Shown: positions 44,705-54,166, counted from the stretch's first letter. The stretch is DNA of 64,000 bases from Boudabousia marimammalium (GCF_001936115.1 NZ_MPDM01000006.1:52597-116596), one strand, 5' to 3'. Notes: generated by a model from the letters alone, not told the origin. A program made the numbers and translations.

Positions 44705-45468
44705 TATCCCACCTGCGCTTCCGGCCAGCGCACTAGGCTGCGTTCCAGCACGGCAATCAGGGCGAAGAGGATCAGGGTGCAAACCGCCAGAGTGAAGGCG
44801 GTCGCGAATACTAGGTCGGTCCGGTAGTTGGCTCTGGCGGAGTTCAAGTACACTCCCAGTCCCGCACTGGCACCCACGTATTCACTCATCGCGGCGGTCC
44901 CGAAAGCGTAGGTCGCGGAGATCTTGATTCCGGACAAGATGGTGGGGATTGCGCCGCGTAAGCGCACCTGCCAGAGCGCCCAGCTGGGGGAGGCGCCGAG
45001 GGTGCGCACCATGGTGACATACTCATCTGGAACTGAGCTCATCCCCCGCACGCAGGCGGCCACCACCGGGAAGGACGCATAGACGGAAACCAGCAGGATT
45101 TTACCGGGCGGTGTGAACCCCATCCACAGCATGATTAGGGGTGCGACCGCGATAATTGGGATGGTCTGTGCAGCGACCAGAAGCGGGTAGATGCTGGCTC
45201 TCATTACGGCGGAGGCATACACCCAAACACCCACGATCACGCCTAGCCCACAGCCGATCAGCATTCCGAAGAATACTTCTAGGCTGGTGGCCCAGGTGGC
45301 GGCCAGTAGTAGTTCCCGATCTTTCCAGGCGGAAGCCAAAATGGCCGAGGGCGCGGGCAGAGTACGGGCCGTAATCTGGCTGAGTAGAACAACTAACTCC
45401 CAGAGGATAAACAGGGTCAGGACAGTCAGCGTAGCTGAAACTAGCTGACGCCGTTTGCGTGGCCGCAT
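44704..45468 (-). CDS. HMP/thiamine-precursor ABC transporter permease (ThiX-like)
   Basis: A 254-residue permease with six or so helices and the EAA loop VRTLGASPSWALWQVRLRGAIPTIL; the PVVAACVRGMSSVPDEY region is typical of SsuC/ThiX-type permeases. It lies 35 bases downstream of the binding-protein gene and overlaps the ATPase. Confidence 0.82.
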   Translation of the reverse strand: MRPRKRRQLVSATLTVLTLFILWELVVLLSQITARTLPAPSAILASAWKDRELLLAATWATSLEVFFGMLIGCGLGVIVGVWVYASAVMRASIYPLLVAAQTIPIIAVAPLIMLWMGFTPPGKILLVSVYASFPVVAACVRGMSSVPDEYVTMVRTLGASPSWALWQVRLRGAIPTILSGIKISATYAFGTAAMSEYVGASAGLGVYLNSARANYRTDLVFATAFTLAVCTLILFALIAVLERSLVRWPEAQVG

Positions 45469-45503
45469 CCGGTCCCCTCCCCTAGGTTGTGTTGCGGTGC
45501 CGG

Positions 45504-46574
45504 CTACTTGAGGTAGCGGTTAGTCACCATGTCGTTGGCGGATAGCGCCGCGGTGACCGGAGCGCCAGTGGCGTCATGCAGTAGTTCTTTTTTCTGCAGG
45601 TAGTTAATGTAGTCCTGCCAGGCGCGCAGGTCGGCGTGCCCGGTCACGCCTTCATGGTCTTTCCAGTAGGCGGCAGATAGTGAAATCTGGGTTTTCTTCA
45701 CCAGTTCCGGATCAAGGTGCGCATCAGGGTTGGCTTCCAGTAGGATCTGAGCGGCTTCTTCAGGATGGTTCAACGCGAAATCGTAGCCCTTCTGGGTGGC
45801 TTGCGTGAAGGCTTCAGTGGCTTTGGGATGTTTTTCAATGAAGTTATTGGAAAGTACGATACCGATATCTGCCGGGTTTGCCGGCACGTCGTAGTTATCG
45901 AAGGCAAAAGTCTTATATGGGGTACCGTTGAGTTTGGCGCGCTCCCCCTCGACAGTCACGAAACCGGTAGTGAAGTCGACGCGCCCCTCATTCAGTGCGG
46001 TGTAGGCGTCCGGGCCCGCCAAGTTCACGGTCTTGAAATCACCCTTGCCGCCGTCGTTCTTAATCATGTCTTGAACTTGAGCGCGAATGGTGGCTGAGCC
46101 CCAGTCGGCGTAGGTGAGGCCATCCAGGTCGCGGGGGCGGGTCACCTCAGCTTTGTCTGCTTTCAGCAAGATTCCGTAGGAGGGTTTTTGCTGCGTGTTG
46201 TGCACCATGGTGACACCAATCTGGTTGATGGCAGCGTTGATTACTGCCTCTGCGTTCGTGTCTCCCGCGTCGGCTGCGCCCGCGGCAATCACTTCGGTGG
46301 GACGCTGACCTGAGTACGGCAAGACTTCCAGATCGATTCCGGCGTCCTTGTACCATCCCATTTTTTGGGCGACAAAAATACCGGTCTGGTTATTGTTCGC
46401 GGTCCAAGACATTGTGAAACGCACCTTCGTGGCGGCTTCTTCCGGGGTCGAGGATGAGGCGGTGGCGGCCGGTTCCGCTGTGGGGGTAACGCCGCCGGTT
46501 CCATTGATGGAGCAGCCTGCAATCGCCAAGACAGCGAGAAGTGAAATGATTGAACCTGTCAGACGTGAAGACAT
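45504..46574 (-). CDS. NMT1/ThiY-like binding lipoprotein
   Basis: A 356-residue extracytoplasmic protein with lipobox LAIAGC and an NMT1/ThiY domain (FTMSWTANNNQTGIFVAQKMGWYKDAGIDLEVL, then YAGDTNAEAVINAA-like segments). This family binds formylaminopyrimidine or hydroxymethylpyrimidine, precursors of thiamine. I use ATG 46574, preceded by AAGGAG; the frame opens at 46604. No THI box lies upstream, which is unusual for a thiXYZ set, but the neighbouring thi operon has one. Confidence 0.8.
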   Translation of the reverse strand: MSSRLTGSIISLLAVLAIAGCSINGTGGVTPTAEPAATASSSTPEEAATKVRFTMSWTANNNQTGIFVAQKMGWYKDAGIDLEVLPYSGQRPTEVIAAGAADAGDTNAEAVINAAINQIGVTMVHNTQQKPSYGILLKADKAEVTRPRDLDGLTYADWGSATIRAQVQDMIKNDGGKGDFKTVNLAGPDAYTALNEGRVDFTTGFVTVEGERAKLNGTPYKTFAFDNYDVPANPADIGIVLSNNFIEKHPKATEAFTQATQKGYDFALNHPEEAAQILLEANPDAHLDPELVKKTQISLSAAYWKDHEGVTGHADLRAWQDYINYLQKKELLHDATGAPVTAALSANDMVTNRYLK

Positions 46575-46671
46575 GCTGTGCTCCTTGAATCCCATATCGA
46601 ACATTTTTATGACACCAACTATACCCCGGCGCCGGGACGATTCCAGGGGTGCGTAAGGTATCTAGTTTAAG

Positions 46672-47577
46672 CTAAACCCAGTCTCTTTGCTCAGCCCAAT
46701 ACACTCCTGTAGCGCAGTGTTCCAAGATGGTCTGTAAAACCTCTGGTTGGGTCAGGTTTTCTCCCAGTCGGTTAGGTTTGCCGTCGCCATGAAAATCGGA
46801 GGATCCGGTCACGAATAGGCCGAACCTTTCAGCTAGTCCAGCAACCTTCTGCCGTTCCGCTAGACCATGATCACGGTGGTCTCTTTCCAGCCCCATCAGG
46901 CCCGCTTCCACCGCCAGCGCGATTTCCTCATCGGTCAAAGTGAAATCGCGGGTGACGCTGAAAGGGTGGGCAATGACGGGAACGCCGCCACTGTCCCGGA
47001 CCGCGGAAATAGCTTCCGGGGTGGAGGGCGCCCAATACGGCACATAATATTTGGAATCCCCCGCTAGGGGGCCGTTGAAAGCGGCGGTGCGATCAGGGAA
47101 TTCTCCAGTCTGCACCAGGGCATCCGCTAAGTGCGGCCGGCCTACGGTGGTGCCATCCCCTTGGGTTTGCGCAAGGACTTGCTCCCAGGTGATTTCGTAG
47201 TCTTTAGCCAGCCCATCAACCATGTCTTGAGCCCGGGTAATCCGCGACCTTCTAGCTTTTGCCAGCATCTGATCGAGCACCCCTCCGGGCTCATATCCGT
47301 AGGCCAGAAGATGCACAGAGTTTCCGTTCAGATTGGTGGATACCTCAGTGCCGCACAGCAGATTCATGGGCACATCCTCGGCGGCCGCTAAGGCTTCCTC
47401 CCAACTGGAATGCGTGTCATGGTCGGTGAGTGCCACCCAGTTCAATCCGGCTTCGGCGGCCTGGCGGATCAGCTCCGTAGGGGTATCGGTGCCATCTGAA
47501 ACGGAGGAATGAGTGTGCAGGTCAATCCGGGCGTCTGGGGCTACCCGTAGCCCTGCACTTAAAGTCGGATTAGTCAT
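46672..47577 (-). CDS. PHP-domain phosphoesterase
   Basis: A 301-residue PHP protein, like the RNase AM/3',5'-nucleotide bisphosphate phosphatase group. Metal-binding motifs: RIDLHTHSSVSDG, LTDHDTHSSW, LCGTEVST, VIAHPFS and FVTGSSDFHG. These cover the usual His/Asp/Glu set. Start ATG 47577 has GGGAGGAAG upstream. Single-gene unit, divergent from the peptidase gene. Confidence 0.88.
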   Translation of the reverse strand: MTNPTLSAGLRVAPDARIDLHTHSSVSDGTDTPTELIRQAAEAGLNWVALTDHDTHSSWEEALAAAEDVPMNLLCGTEVSTNLNGNSVHLLAYGYEPGGVLDQMLAKARRSRITRAQDMVDGLAKDYEITWEQVLAQTQGDGTTVGRPHLADALVQTGEFPDRTAAFNGPLAGDSKYYVPYWAPSTPEAISAVRDSGGVPVIAHPFSVTRDFTLTDEEIALAVEAGLMGLERDHRDHGLAERQKVAGLAERFGLFVTGSSDFHGDGKPNRLGENLTQPEVLQTILEHCATGVYWAEQRDWV

Positions 47578-47707
47578 GACTTCCTCCCATTAAACTGGCT
47601 CTTTCCCGTAGTGTACCGATTTTTCGCCACTTTCGGGTGCTTGCCTGCTTTCAGCTGGCAGCCTGCTTCAGCTGACAAATCTAAGTTTCGGTAGCAGAAT
47701 AGCTAAC

Positions 47708-49273
47708 ATGAGCACAGAGAATAATAATCCCCCCAAAAATGTTAGTGAATCTGAGGCTGAGGCCCAACGCGCCTACGCCTCCGCAAATGAGAACCGGGCG
47801 GCCAGCCCCTTCACGCCGGCGTTCCGTGAGTTTATTGGCAGCCATTGGGGTCCGCGCCCGCCAGTATCTGAGGAGCGTTCCGGGGCGGTTGATTATCTGC
47901 CTGCCCGCCATCAGGCGATTGGCGCCCTATTCCCGGGTGAGCGTCTGGTGATTCCCGCGGGCCAGTACAAGACCCGCAGCAATGACACTGACTATCGTTT
48001 CCGCGCCCACTCTGCTTTCGCGCATCTGTCCGGTCTGGGCGGCGAAATGGAACCAGATTGGGTGCTGGTGTTGGAGCCTCTCCCACAAGGCCATGAGGGC
48101 CCTGAATCTCACCGGGCTATCTTGTACTTCCAGCCGCGGGCGTCTCGTTCTTCGGAGCAGTTCTACGCTGATTCCACCTATGGGGAGTTCTGGGTGGGGG
48201 CACGCCCCTCTTTGGAGGAGATGGAGTACTTCACCGGCCTGACTTGCGCCCCGATTGATTCACTGGCGGATGCCTTGGCGAAGGATGCGGGTGCCACCAG
48301 TTTGCGCGTAGTGGAGGCGGCTGACGCTTCCGTTACCGCCCTCGTCAATGAGGTCCGGCAGCAGGCTGGTCTGCCTCACGGTGAGGACGCCAAAGCCATT
48401 GACGCGGAGCTGGAGCGTGCCCTTTCGGAGCTGCGCCTCACTAAAGACGAGTATGAGGTTGCGCAGCTACAGCGGGCCGTGGATGTCACTAAGGCTGGTT
48501 TCGAGGAAGTAATCCGTAACCTCCCCCGCGCGATGAAGCATCATCGCGGTGAGCGCGTGGTCGAGGGTGCCTTCATGTCGGTCGCCCGTGAGGAAGGCAA
48601 CGGCGTGGGCTATGAAACTATTTCTGCTTCAGGTAATCACGCGAATACGCTGCACTGGATTGATAACCACGGCAGCATTCAGCCGGGGGATCTCTTGCTT
48701 TTGGATGCGGGCTGTGAGCTGGACAGCCTGTACACTGCGGACATCACCCGCACCCTGCCGGTGAGTGGTAAGTTCACTGACGCGCAGCGGGAAATCTACG
48801 ACACCGTGCTGCGCGCCTGTGAGGCCGCTTTGGAGGCTGCGAACCGTCCTGGGGCGCGCTTCCGCGACCTGCATAATGCCGCAGTTGAGGTGCTGGCCCA
48901 CCAGATGGAAGAGTGGGGTATTTTGCCGGTGAGCGCGGAAGAATCTTTGAGCTTGACCGGTCAGCAGCATCGTCGTTGGATGCCGCACGGCACCAGTCAC
49001 CACTTGGGCTTGGATGTCCACGATTGCGCTCAGGCACGCCGCGAAATGTATGTGGATGCGCTAATTGAGCCGGGCATGTGTTTCACCATTGAGCCGGCCT
49101 TGTACTTCCGTGAGGACGACCTGGTTGCCCCGGAGCGCTTCCGTGGCATGGGCGTGCGCATTGAGGATGACTGCATTGTCCGTGAAGATGGCCGGGTGGA
49201 GCGCCTCTCTGAAAGCATCCCCCGCACCGCCGACGCGGTTGAGCAGTGGATCACTGAAATTCAGGGCCGCTAA
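47708..49273 (+). CDS. pepP: Xaa-Pro aminopeptidase (aminopeptidase P)
   Basis: A 521-residue metallopeptidase that removes N-terminal residues before proline. Residues 80-190 are an AMP_N-type domain; the pita-bread catalytic domain has LLLDAGCELDSLYTADITRTLPVSGKF (two Asp ligands), HGTSHHLGLDVHD (His), MCFTIEPALYF (Glu) and GMGVRIEDDCIV (Glu), so the dinuclear metal site is complete. The ATG lacks a Shine-Dalgarno sequence; TAGCTAAC just upstream may be a -10, suggesting a leaderless transcript. A terminator lies just downstream, inside the next gene. Confidence 0.93.
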   Translation: MSTENNNPPKNVSESEAEAQRAYASANENRAASPFTPAFREFIGSHWGPRPPVSEERSGAVDYLPARHQAIGALFPGERLVIPAGQYKTRSNDTDYRFRAHSAFAHLSGLGGEMEPDWVLVLEPLPQGHEGPESHRAILYFQPRASRSSEQFYADSTYGEFWVGARPSLEEMEYFTGLTCAPIDSLADALAKDAGATSLRVVEAADASVTALVNEVRQQAGLPHGEDAKAIDAELERALSELRLTKDEYEVAQLQRAVDVTKAGFEEVIRNLPRAMKHHRGERVVEGAFMSVAREEGNGVGYETISASGNHANTLHWIDNHGSIQPGDLLLLDAGCELDSLYTADITRTLPVSGKFTDAQREIYDTVLRACEAALEAANRPGARFRDLHNAAVEVLAHQMEEWGILPVSAEESLSLTGQQHRRWMPHGTSHHLGLDVHDCAQARREMYVDALIEPGMCFTIEPALYFREDDLVAPERFRGMGVRIEDDCIVREDGRVERLSESIPRTADAVEQWITEIQGR

Positions 49274-49276
49274 AAC

Positions 49277-50287
49277 CTAGTTTTCGTAAGGAGAATGCCA
49301 CCTCATTTGGGGTGGCATTTCTTCTTCCCCATTTTGAGTCTCTACTTCACCGGGACCGGCTTCTGCGCCAACCCCGGGAGCGGTTTCTTCCGTCGCGTGG
49401 CTTTGCTCTTCCTGCAGGTGCAGCACCCGCCGGGAGGGAATCGGCACGCCTTTCGGACTGGTCCGCGTCGAGATAGCCTCATAGTTGGGTCGCTCCGTAG
49501 CGACGGGTGAGGTTTCCTCCAGCCTTACCGGCGTCTGCGTTACCGGCTCTGCTCCGCTTTCAGCCGCTACCTGGGCTGTTCCGCTTTCGGGCACTGTCGG
49601 GGCCGCTGGCGCCTTCTGCTCTGCTACCGGTTCCGGGGCTGATGTTTCTGCCTGCGCTGGCGTGTCTGCGGAGACGCCCTCGGCCTCGGCGTTGAAAGCC
49701 TGCTTTTGCGCTTCAGTGAGGCGAACCCCGTAACGTGGGGGCCGTTTCGAGGGGTCATCACCGCCCGCGCGGGGACGCGAGATTTCCCGACGAAGCAGGT
49801 TCCCGGGGCTGTTCTCCAAGGTTTTACGCGCCAACTCGGCGTTCTCTGCGGCGATCACCTCATAGCTGGCTGCGACCACGTGAGAGTGCGACAGGTAGTC
49901 GCGTTTGTCGCGGCGCATGAAATAGCTGAGTATCCCGAAAAGGATGCCACCGACCAGGCCGAGGGCGGAGGCGAGGGAGAGCGTCACCGCGAAACTTGCG
50001 GTGGTCACTCCGGAACCGACCACGCCAGCAATCAGACCAACCATGAAACCTAGCCAGAGGCCTTGAGCGGCGCCCGCCAGCAGGACTTTCCCGAAGGTGA
50101 TTCGCCCCATGACGTGTTCCACTAGTTTCAGATCCACACCCACAATGGCGACGTGCTGGACCGGAAATTCAGCTTCGGAAAGCTGGTCGACTGCGGCCTG
50201 GGCCTGCTCATATTTTTCGTAGCGGGCCACGGCGGTGCCGCTGGGGAGGGTGGCTCCCCCGGTTTTTATCGAGTTACTCATTGTCAT
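49277..50287 (-). CDS. YflT-like stress protein with disordered tail
   Basis: A 336-residue protein of the general-stress (YflT/DUF1269-like) group. N-terminal: VARYEKYEQAQAAVDQLSEAEFPVQHVAIVGVDLKLVEHVMG, two Gly-rich membrane segments (about 75-130) and YLSHSHVVAASYEVIAAENAELARKTL. The last 150 residues are an Ala/Pro/Glu-rich, probably disordered tail. I use ATG 50287; the frame opens at 50356. Its 3' end contains the terminator of the convergent pepP gene. Confidence 0.72.
   Translation of the reverse strand: MTMSNSIKTGGATLPSGTAVARYEKYEQAQAAVDQLSEAEFPVQHVAIVGVDLKLVEHVMGRITFGKVLLAGAAQGLWLGFMVGLIAGVVGSGVTTASFAVTLSLASALGLVGGILFGILSYFMRRDKRDYLSHSHVVAASYEVIAAENAELARKTLENSPGNLLRREISRPRAGGDDPSKRPPRYGVRLTEAQKQAFNAEAEGVSADTPAQAETSAPEPVAEQKAPAAPTVPESGTAQVAAESGAEPVTQTPVRLEETSPVATERPNYEAISTRTSPKGVPIPSRRVLHLQEEQSHATEETAPGVGAEAGPGEVETQNGEEEMPPQMRWHSPYEN
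49294..49322 (+). terminator. pepP terminator inside the convergent gene
   Basis: AATGCCACC and GGTGGCATT form a 9-bp stem with an 8-base loop, followed by TTCTTCTT on the plus strand, 20 bases after the pepP stop. It lies within the last codons of the opposite stress-protein gene. Confidence 0.6.
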
Positions 50288-50489
50288 AGCTACGATTCTT
50301 ACAGTTTTTCTGCTTTCTTGCGCGAAAATGCGCTTTTTCGGGCGGCAAATTCGCAATTGGCGAGGGATTCAGATTCTCTCCCCCACCGGAAAGGCGTTAG
50401 AATGTTAGACAGGGCTTTATGCGTTTTAGCTGAGGTGGGGAATTATCCCGCCACTAATGAAACCTGACTAGAAGAAAGCGGGGACGTGA

Positions 50490-51794
50490 ATGGCCAATCA
50501 AAGACAACCACGGAAGAACCGCACTAAACGTATTTTTGCTGCCCGACTGGCCGGCACCACAGTTTTTGACCCGATCGGTGACGCGGTTGGCAGGGTGGCT
50601 GATATCGTCATTTTGTTGAGTTTCCGTAATGCTCCGCGCGCAGTGGGACTGGTCGTTGAGGTGGGTAACCGGCGGCGCGTATTCTTGCCGTTCAGCCGGA
50701 TTACCTCCATTGAGGCGGGCGCTGTCATTATGACGGGCCGCCTAGATATTCGTCGTTTTAAGCAGCGCACTGCGGAGACTTTAGCGATTGCGGATTTGCT
50801 TGACCGGCTGGTTGATTTCAAGGACGGTTCTGGTCTGGGCCGGATCGGTGATATTGCGTTGGAGCAGTCCCCGCACCGGGATTGGATGGTTTCGGAGTAT
50901 TTCGTGGAGCGGGTTCGCCCTTCCACTTTGGGCTACCGTCGCACCGGCGAATCCCTCCTCGTGGGTTTCGATCAGGTTAGCGGGACCGCCACTTCGGGGC
51001 TCCCCCAGGATGCTTCCACTTTGCTGGCGACTTTGGAGAACTTAAAGCCCGCCGACTTGGCTGACTCTTTGCATGATTTGACTGAGCAGCGGATGATTGA
51101 GGTCGCTAAGCAGCTTCCTGATGAGCGTCTCGCTGACGTCTTGGAGGAGCTTTCTGATGATGACCGCCTCACCATTGTGAGCGCTTTGGAGGACTCCCGC
51201 GCGGCAGATGTTTTGGATGAGATGCAGCCTGATGACGCCGCCGACTTGGTGGCTGAGTTGCCGCAAGATCGCGCCACCCAGCTGCTGCAGTTGATGGAGC
51301 CCGAGGAAGCCGAGGACGTGCGGCGTCTAATGGCTTATGAGGAGCATACCGCCGGTGGTTTGATGACTACTGAGCCAATCATTTTGCCTCCTGACGCTTC
51401 GGTGGCGTCTTTACTGGCGAATGTGCGGCGTGAGGACATTCCAACGACTTTGGCGGCGATCGTTTTCGTGACGCGGCCACCGTTGGAGACGCCGACCGGT
51501 AAGTATCTGGGTGTGGTCCATATTCAGCGGGCTTTGCGTGAGCCTCCGCAGACCCTGATTGGGCGAATCTTAGACACCGATATTGAGGGTATTTCCCCGG
51601 ATACTTCGATTGGTACGATTACCCGTCTGATGGCTACCTATAATCTGACTGCGGTGCCGGTGATTGATGATGCGGGCATGCTGTTGGGCGCGGTTTCAGT
51701 TGATGACGTGCTAGATAATTTGATGCCTGATGACTGGCGTGACGCCGATGAGGATGTCACCGATGAGACAGTGACAAGGAGCGCTCATGGCTAA
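50490..51794 (+). CDS. MgtE N-domain/CBS protein without membrane domain
   Basis: A 434-residue soluble protein. Residues 15-175 carry two PRC-barrel-like segments (FDPIGDAVGRVADIVIL and LGRIGDIALEQ), then an MgtE N-terminal superhelical domain (about 180-310, with repeats such as LPDERLADVLEELSDDDRLTIVSALEDSRAADVLDEMQPDDAADLV) and two CBS domains (MTTEPIILPPDASV, then LTAVPVIDDAGMLLGAVSVDDVL). The membrane pore of MgtE is missing, which is usual for the actinobacterial family next to DUF1003 and mrp. Probably a Mg2+- or nucleotide-sensing partner protein. Its stop overlaps the DUF1003 start by eight bases. Confidence 0.82.
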   Translation: MANQRQPRKNRTKRIFAARLAGTTVFDPIGDAVGRVADIVILLSFRNAPRAVGLVVEVGNRRRVFLPFSRITSIEAGAVIMTGRLDIRRFKQRTAETLAIADLLDRLVDFKDGSGLGRIGDIALEQSPHRDWMVSEYFVERVRPSTLGYRRTGESLLVGFDQVSGTATSGLPQDASTLLATLENLKPADLADSLHDLTEQRMIEVAKQLPDERLADVLEELSDDDRLTIVSALEDSRAADVLDEMQPDDAADLVAELPQDRATQLLQLMEPEEAEDVRRLMAYEEHTAGGLMTTEPIILPPDASVASLLANVRREDIPTTLAAIVFVTRPPLETPTGKYLGVVHIQRALREPPQTLIGRILDTDIEGISPDTSIGTITRLMATYNLTAVPVIDDAGMLLGAVSVDDVLDNLMPDDWRDADEDVTDETVTRSAHG

Positions 51795-52392
51795 TCCGAT
51801 TGATGCTCCTTTGACCCGTCGGCGTTGGTGGCAAAAGTTCAAAGCGAACCATTCTTTCTCTGAGTCTTTCGGCAAGTTTTCAGAGAATTTTGCGAAGTTC
51901 ATGGGCACGCCCCGGTTCTTGCTCTATATGACGGCTTTCGTGGTGATCTGGATTGCCATCAACTTGATTGGTATTTACGGTTACCGTTTTGATGAGTACC
52001 CGTTCATTTTGTTGAATCTGATGTTTTCCACGCAGGCTTCTTATGCGGCTCCTTTGATTTTGTTGGCGCAGAACCGGCAGGATGATCGCGACCGCGTAAC
52101 GGCGGAGCAAGATCGTCAGCGGGCGGAGCGTAATCTGGCGGATACGGAGTATTTGACGCGGGAGATTGCTTCTTTGCGTTTAGCTATGCGTGATGTTGCG
52201 ACCCGCGATTTTGTTCGTTCTGAGCTACGCGATATGCTGGATGACTTGATTGAAGAAATTCGCGCTGAGAATCAGAATTCGGACGCTGAGCAGCTTTCTG
52301 CTGCCGCGGAGGATTCCAGTTCAACGGGGGCGGATGATTTAAGTGAGCCGGCCCCTGTCGTTACCGACCATACTGCACGTAAAGGTGATTGA
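51787..52392 (+). CDS. DUF1003 membrane protein
   Basis: A 201-residue protein with two transmembrane helices (about 44-62 and 75-97) and the DUF1003 core WIAINLIGIYGYRFDEYPFILLNLMFSTQASYAAPLILLAQNRQDDRDRV. An acidic C-terminal tail follows. Function unknown; the operon with the MgtE-like protein and Mrp recurs in actinobacteria and suggests a metal-related job. Confidence 0.85.
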   Translation: MANPIDAPLTRRRWWQKFKANHSFSESFGKFSENFAKFMGTPRFLLYMTAFVVIWIAINLIGIYGYRFDEYPFILLNLMFSTQASYAAPLILLAQNRQDDRDRVTAEQDRQRAERNLADTEYLTREIASLRLAMRDVATRDFVRSELRDMLDDLIEEIRAENQNSDAEQLSAAAEDSSSTGADDLSEPAPVVTDHTARKGD

Positions 52393-52398
52393 GAAATA

Positions 52399-53514
52399 AT
52401 GAGTGATTTCCGCGAAGCCATTGATGAGGCCTTGAATCGGGTGATTGACCCGGAGATTAAACGCCCTATCACTGAGCTGGGCATGGTTCGTTCCGTTGAG
52501 GTCAGCGATGATGGTCAGGTTACTGTCGGGGTTGATTTGACGACTGCGGGTTGCCCGTTGAAGGACACCATCACGAAGGATGTTAAGCAGTTGGTTTCCG
52601 AGGTCGAGGGCGTCTCCGCGGTCTTGGTCAATCTGGGCGTGATGAGTGAGAAGCAGAAGAAGGAACTGCGGGAGAAGCTCACGGGCCATACGGAGCGGGA
52701 TATTCCTTTCACTAAGCCGGATAGTTTGACTAGGGTTTTCGCTATCACTTCCGGTAAGGGCGGAGTTGGTAAGTCTTCGGTGACCGCTAACCTGGCTGCC
52801 GCGATGGCAAAGCAGGGGTTGAAGGTCGGCGTCGTGGATGCCGATATTTATGGTTTCTCTATCCCTCGCATGCTGGGCGTGGATGATCCGGCTCAGCAGA
52901 TTGATTCGATGATTATTCCGCCGGTCGCTCATGACGTGAAGGTGATGAGTATCGGCATGTTTGTTCCTGATGGGACGCCGGTGGTTTGGCGGGGCCCAAT
53001 GTTGCACCGGGCTTTGCGTCAGTTCTTAGCTGACGTTTATTGGGGTGATTTGGATGCTTTGCTGCTGGATTTGCCTCCGGGTACGGGTGACGTAGCTATT
53101 TCGATTGCGCAGCTGTTGCCGAATGCTGAGATTGTGGTGGTCACTACCCCGCAGGTTGCTGCCGCTGAGGTGGCGGAGCGGGCTGGTTCGATTGCCACGC
53201 AGACTAAGCAGAAGGTGGTCGGCGTGATTGAGAACATGTCCTACCTGCAGCAGGAGGATGGTTCTAAGCTGGAGCTGTTTGGTTCTGGGGGCGGTCAGCA
53301 GGTTTCGGATCGGTTGTCTGAGATGCTGGAGTATAAGGTGCCTTTGTTGGCGCAGATTCCGATTGATATGAGTCTGCGTGAGGGCTCTGATGGTGGCAAT
53401 CCGGTGGTTTTGCAAGGCGGTGAGGCCGCCATGCAGCTGGAGGCGGTGGCCGCGGCTTTGACTAAGCGGGCTCGTGGTTTGCAGGGCCGTAATCTTGGGG
53501 TTTCTCCGCTGTAG
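52399..53514 (+). CDS. mrp: Mrp/ApbC-type iron-sulfur cluster carrier ATPase
   Basis: A 371-residue P-loop NTPase that assembles or transfers iron-sulfur clusters. Residues 1-90 form a MIP18/FeS-assembly P domain (VIDPEIKRPITELGM), followed by the deviant Walker A ITSGKGGVGKSS and the Mrp core (VGVVDADIYGFSIPRMLG, LLDLPPGTGDVAISIAQL). The C-terminal CPxC pair of many Mrp proteins is absent (ENMSYLQQEDGSKLELFG), as I recall also for the mycobacterial protein. Cotranscribed with the two genes before it. Confidence 0.93.
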   Translation: MSDFREAIDEALNRVIDPEIKRPITELGMVRSVEVSDDGQVTVGVDLTTAGCPLKDTITKDVKQLVSEVEGVSAVLVNLGVMSEKQKKELREKLTGHTERDIPFTKPDSLTRVFAITSGKGGVGKSSVTANLAAAMAKQGLKVGVVDADIYGFSIPRMLGVDDPAQQIDSMIIPPVAHDVKVMSIGMFVPDGTPVVWRGPMLHRALRQFLADVYWGDLDALLLDLPPGTGDVAISIAQLLPNAEIVVVTTPQVAAAEVAERAGSIATQTKQKVVGVIENMSYLQQEDGSKLELFGSGGGQQVSDRLSEMLEYKVPLLAQIPIDMSLREGSDGGNPVVLQGGEAAMQLEAVAAALTKRARGLQGRNLGVSPL

Positions 53515-53539
53515 GGCGGGTCGTTGAGGAGGAATCCCA

Positions 53540-54166
53540 ATGGATATTGCTTTGATGTGGGATTACACGGATGAGGTAATCCCAGAGGATGAGGTAATTG
53601 CGGCGGCTCGCATGGATGCGATCGAGTTGGGCGCAAATCCGGTTTCCCCTAGTGTGGGGGCGACTTTGCGGCTTTTGACGGCGGCTTTGTCGGCCCGCTC
53701 AGTTTTTGAGGTGGGCACTGGTGCGGGTGTTTCGGGCCTGTATGTTTTGCAGGGCATGCCTGAGAATGGGGTTTTAACGACGATTGATTCCGAGGGTGAG
53801 TCCCAGCAGGCCGCCCGTGCTTCGTTTAAGTGTGCTGGTTTTCCGAGTTCAGCTACCCGGGTCTTCAATGGCCGGGCTTTGGATATGATGCCGAGGATGA
53901 ACGCTGAAGCCTATGATTTGGTGATTTTGGACGGCAATCCTGAGGAGGTCCCCTACTATTTGCCTCATGCTACACGGATGCTTCGCCCGGGTGGCGTGTT
54001 GGTGATTGTGCATGCAATGCTGCGCGGGCAGGTGGCAGACCCGGTCCGCCGTGACGGGGTGACCGTAGGAATGCGTGAAGTGATTGACGTTTTGACTAGC
54101 AGCGAGGGTTATTTCCCTTGCATGTTGCCTTGTAGCGATGGCGTGCTCGCAGTAGTAAAACGGTAG
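53540..54166 (+). CDS. O-methyltransferase
   Basis: A 208-residue class I SAM-dependent methyltransferase of the caffeoyl-CoA/catechol O-methyltransferase type. The SAM-binding motif VFEVGTGAGVSGLYVLQ, VLTTIDSEGE and the acidic DLVILDGNPEEVPYYL segment are visible. Physiological substrate unknown. GAGGAGGAATCCCA precedes the ATG, 25 bases after mrp, so it is likely cotranscribed. Confidence 0.85.
   Translation: MDIALMWDYTDEVIPEDEVIAAARMDAIELGANPVSPSVGATLRLLTAALSARSVFEVGTGAGVSGLYVLQGMPENGVLTTIDSEGESQQAARASFKCAGFPSSATRVFNGRALDMMPRMNAEAYDLVILDGNPEEVPYYLPHATRMLRPGGVLVIVHAMLRGQVADPVRRDGVTVGMREVIDVLTSSEGYFPCMLPCSDGVLAVVKR

Noticed and set aside
46575..46671. A second TPP riboswitch upstream of the thiY-like gene
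   Set aside because: The short leader contains no CTGAGA or ACCTGA element.
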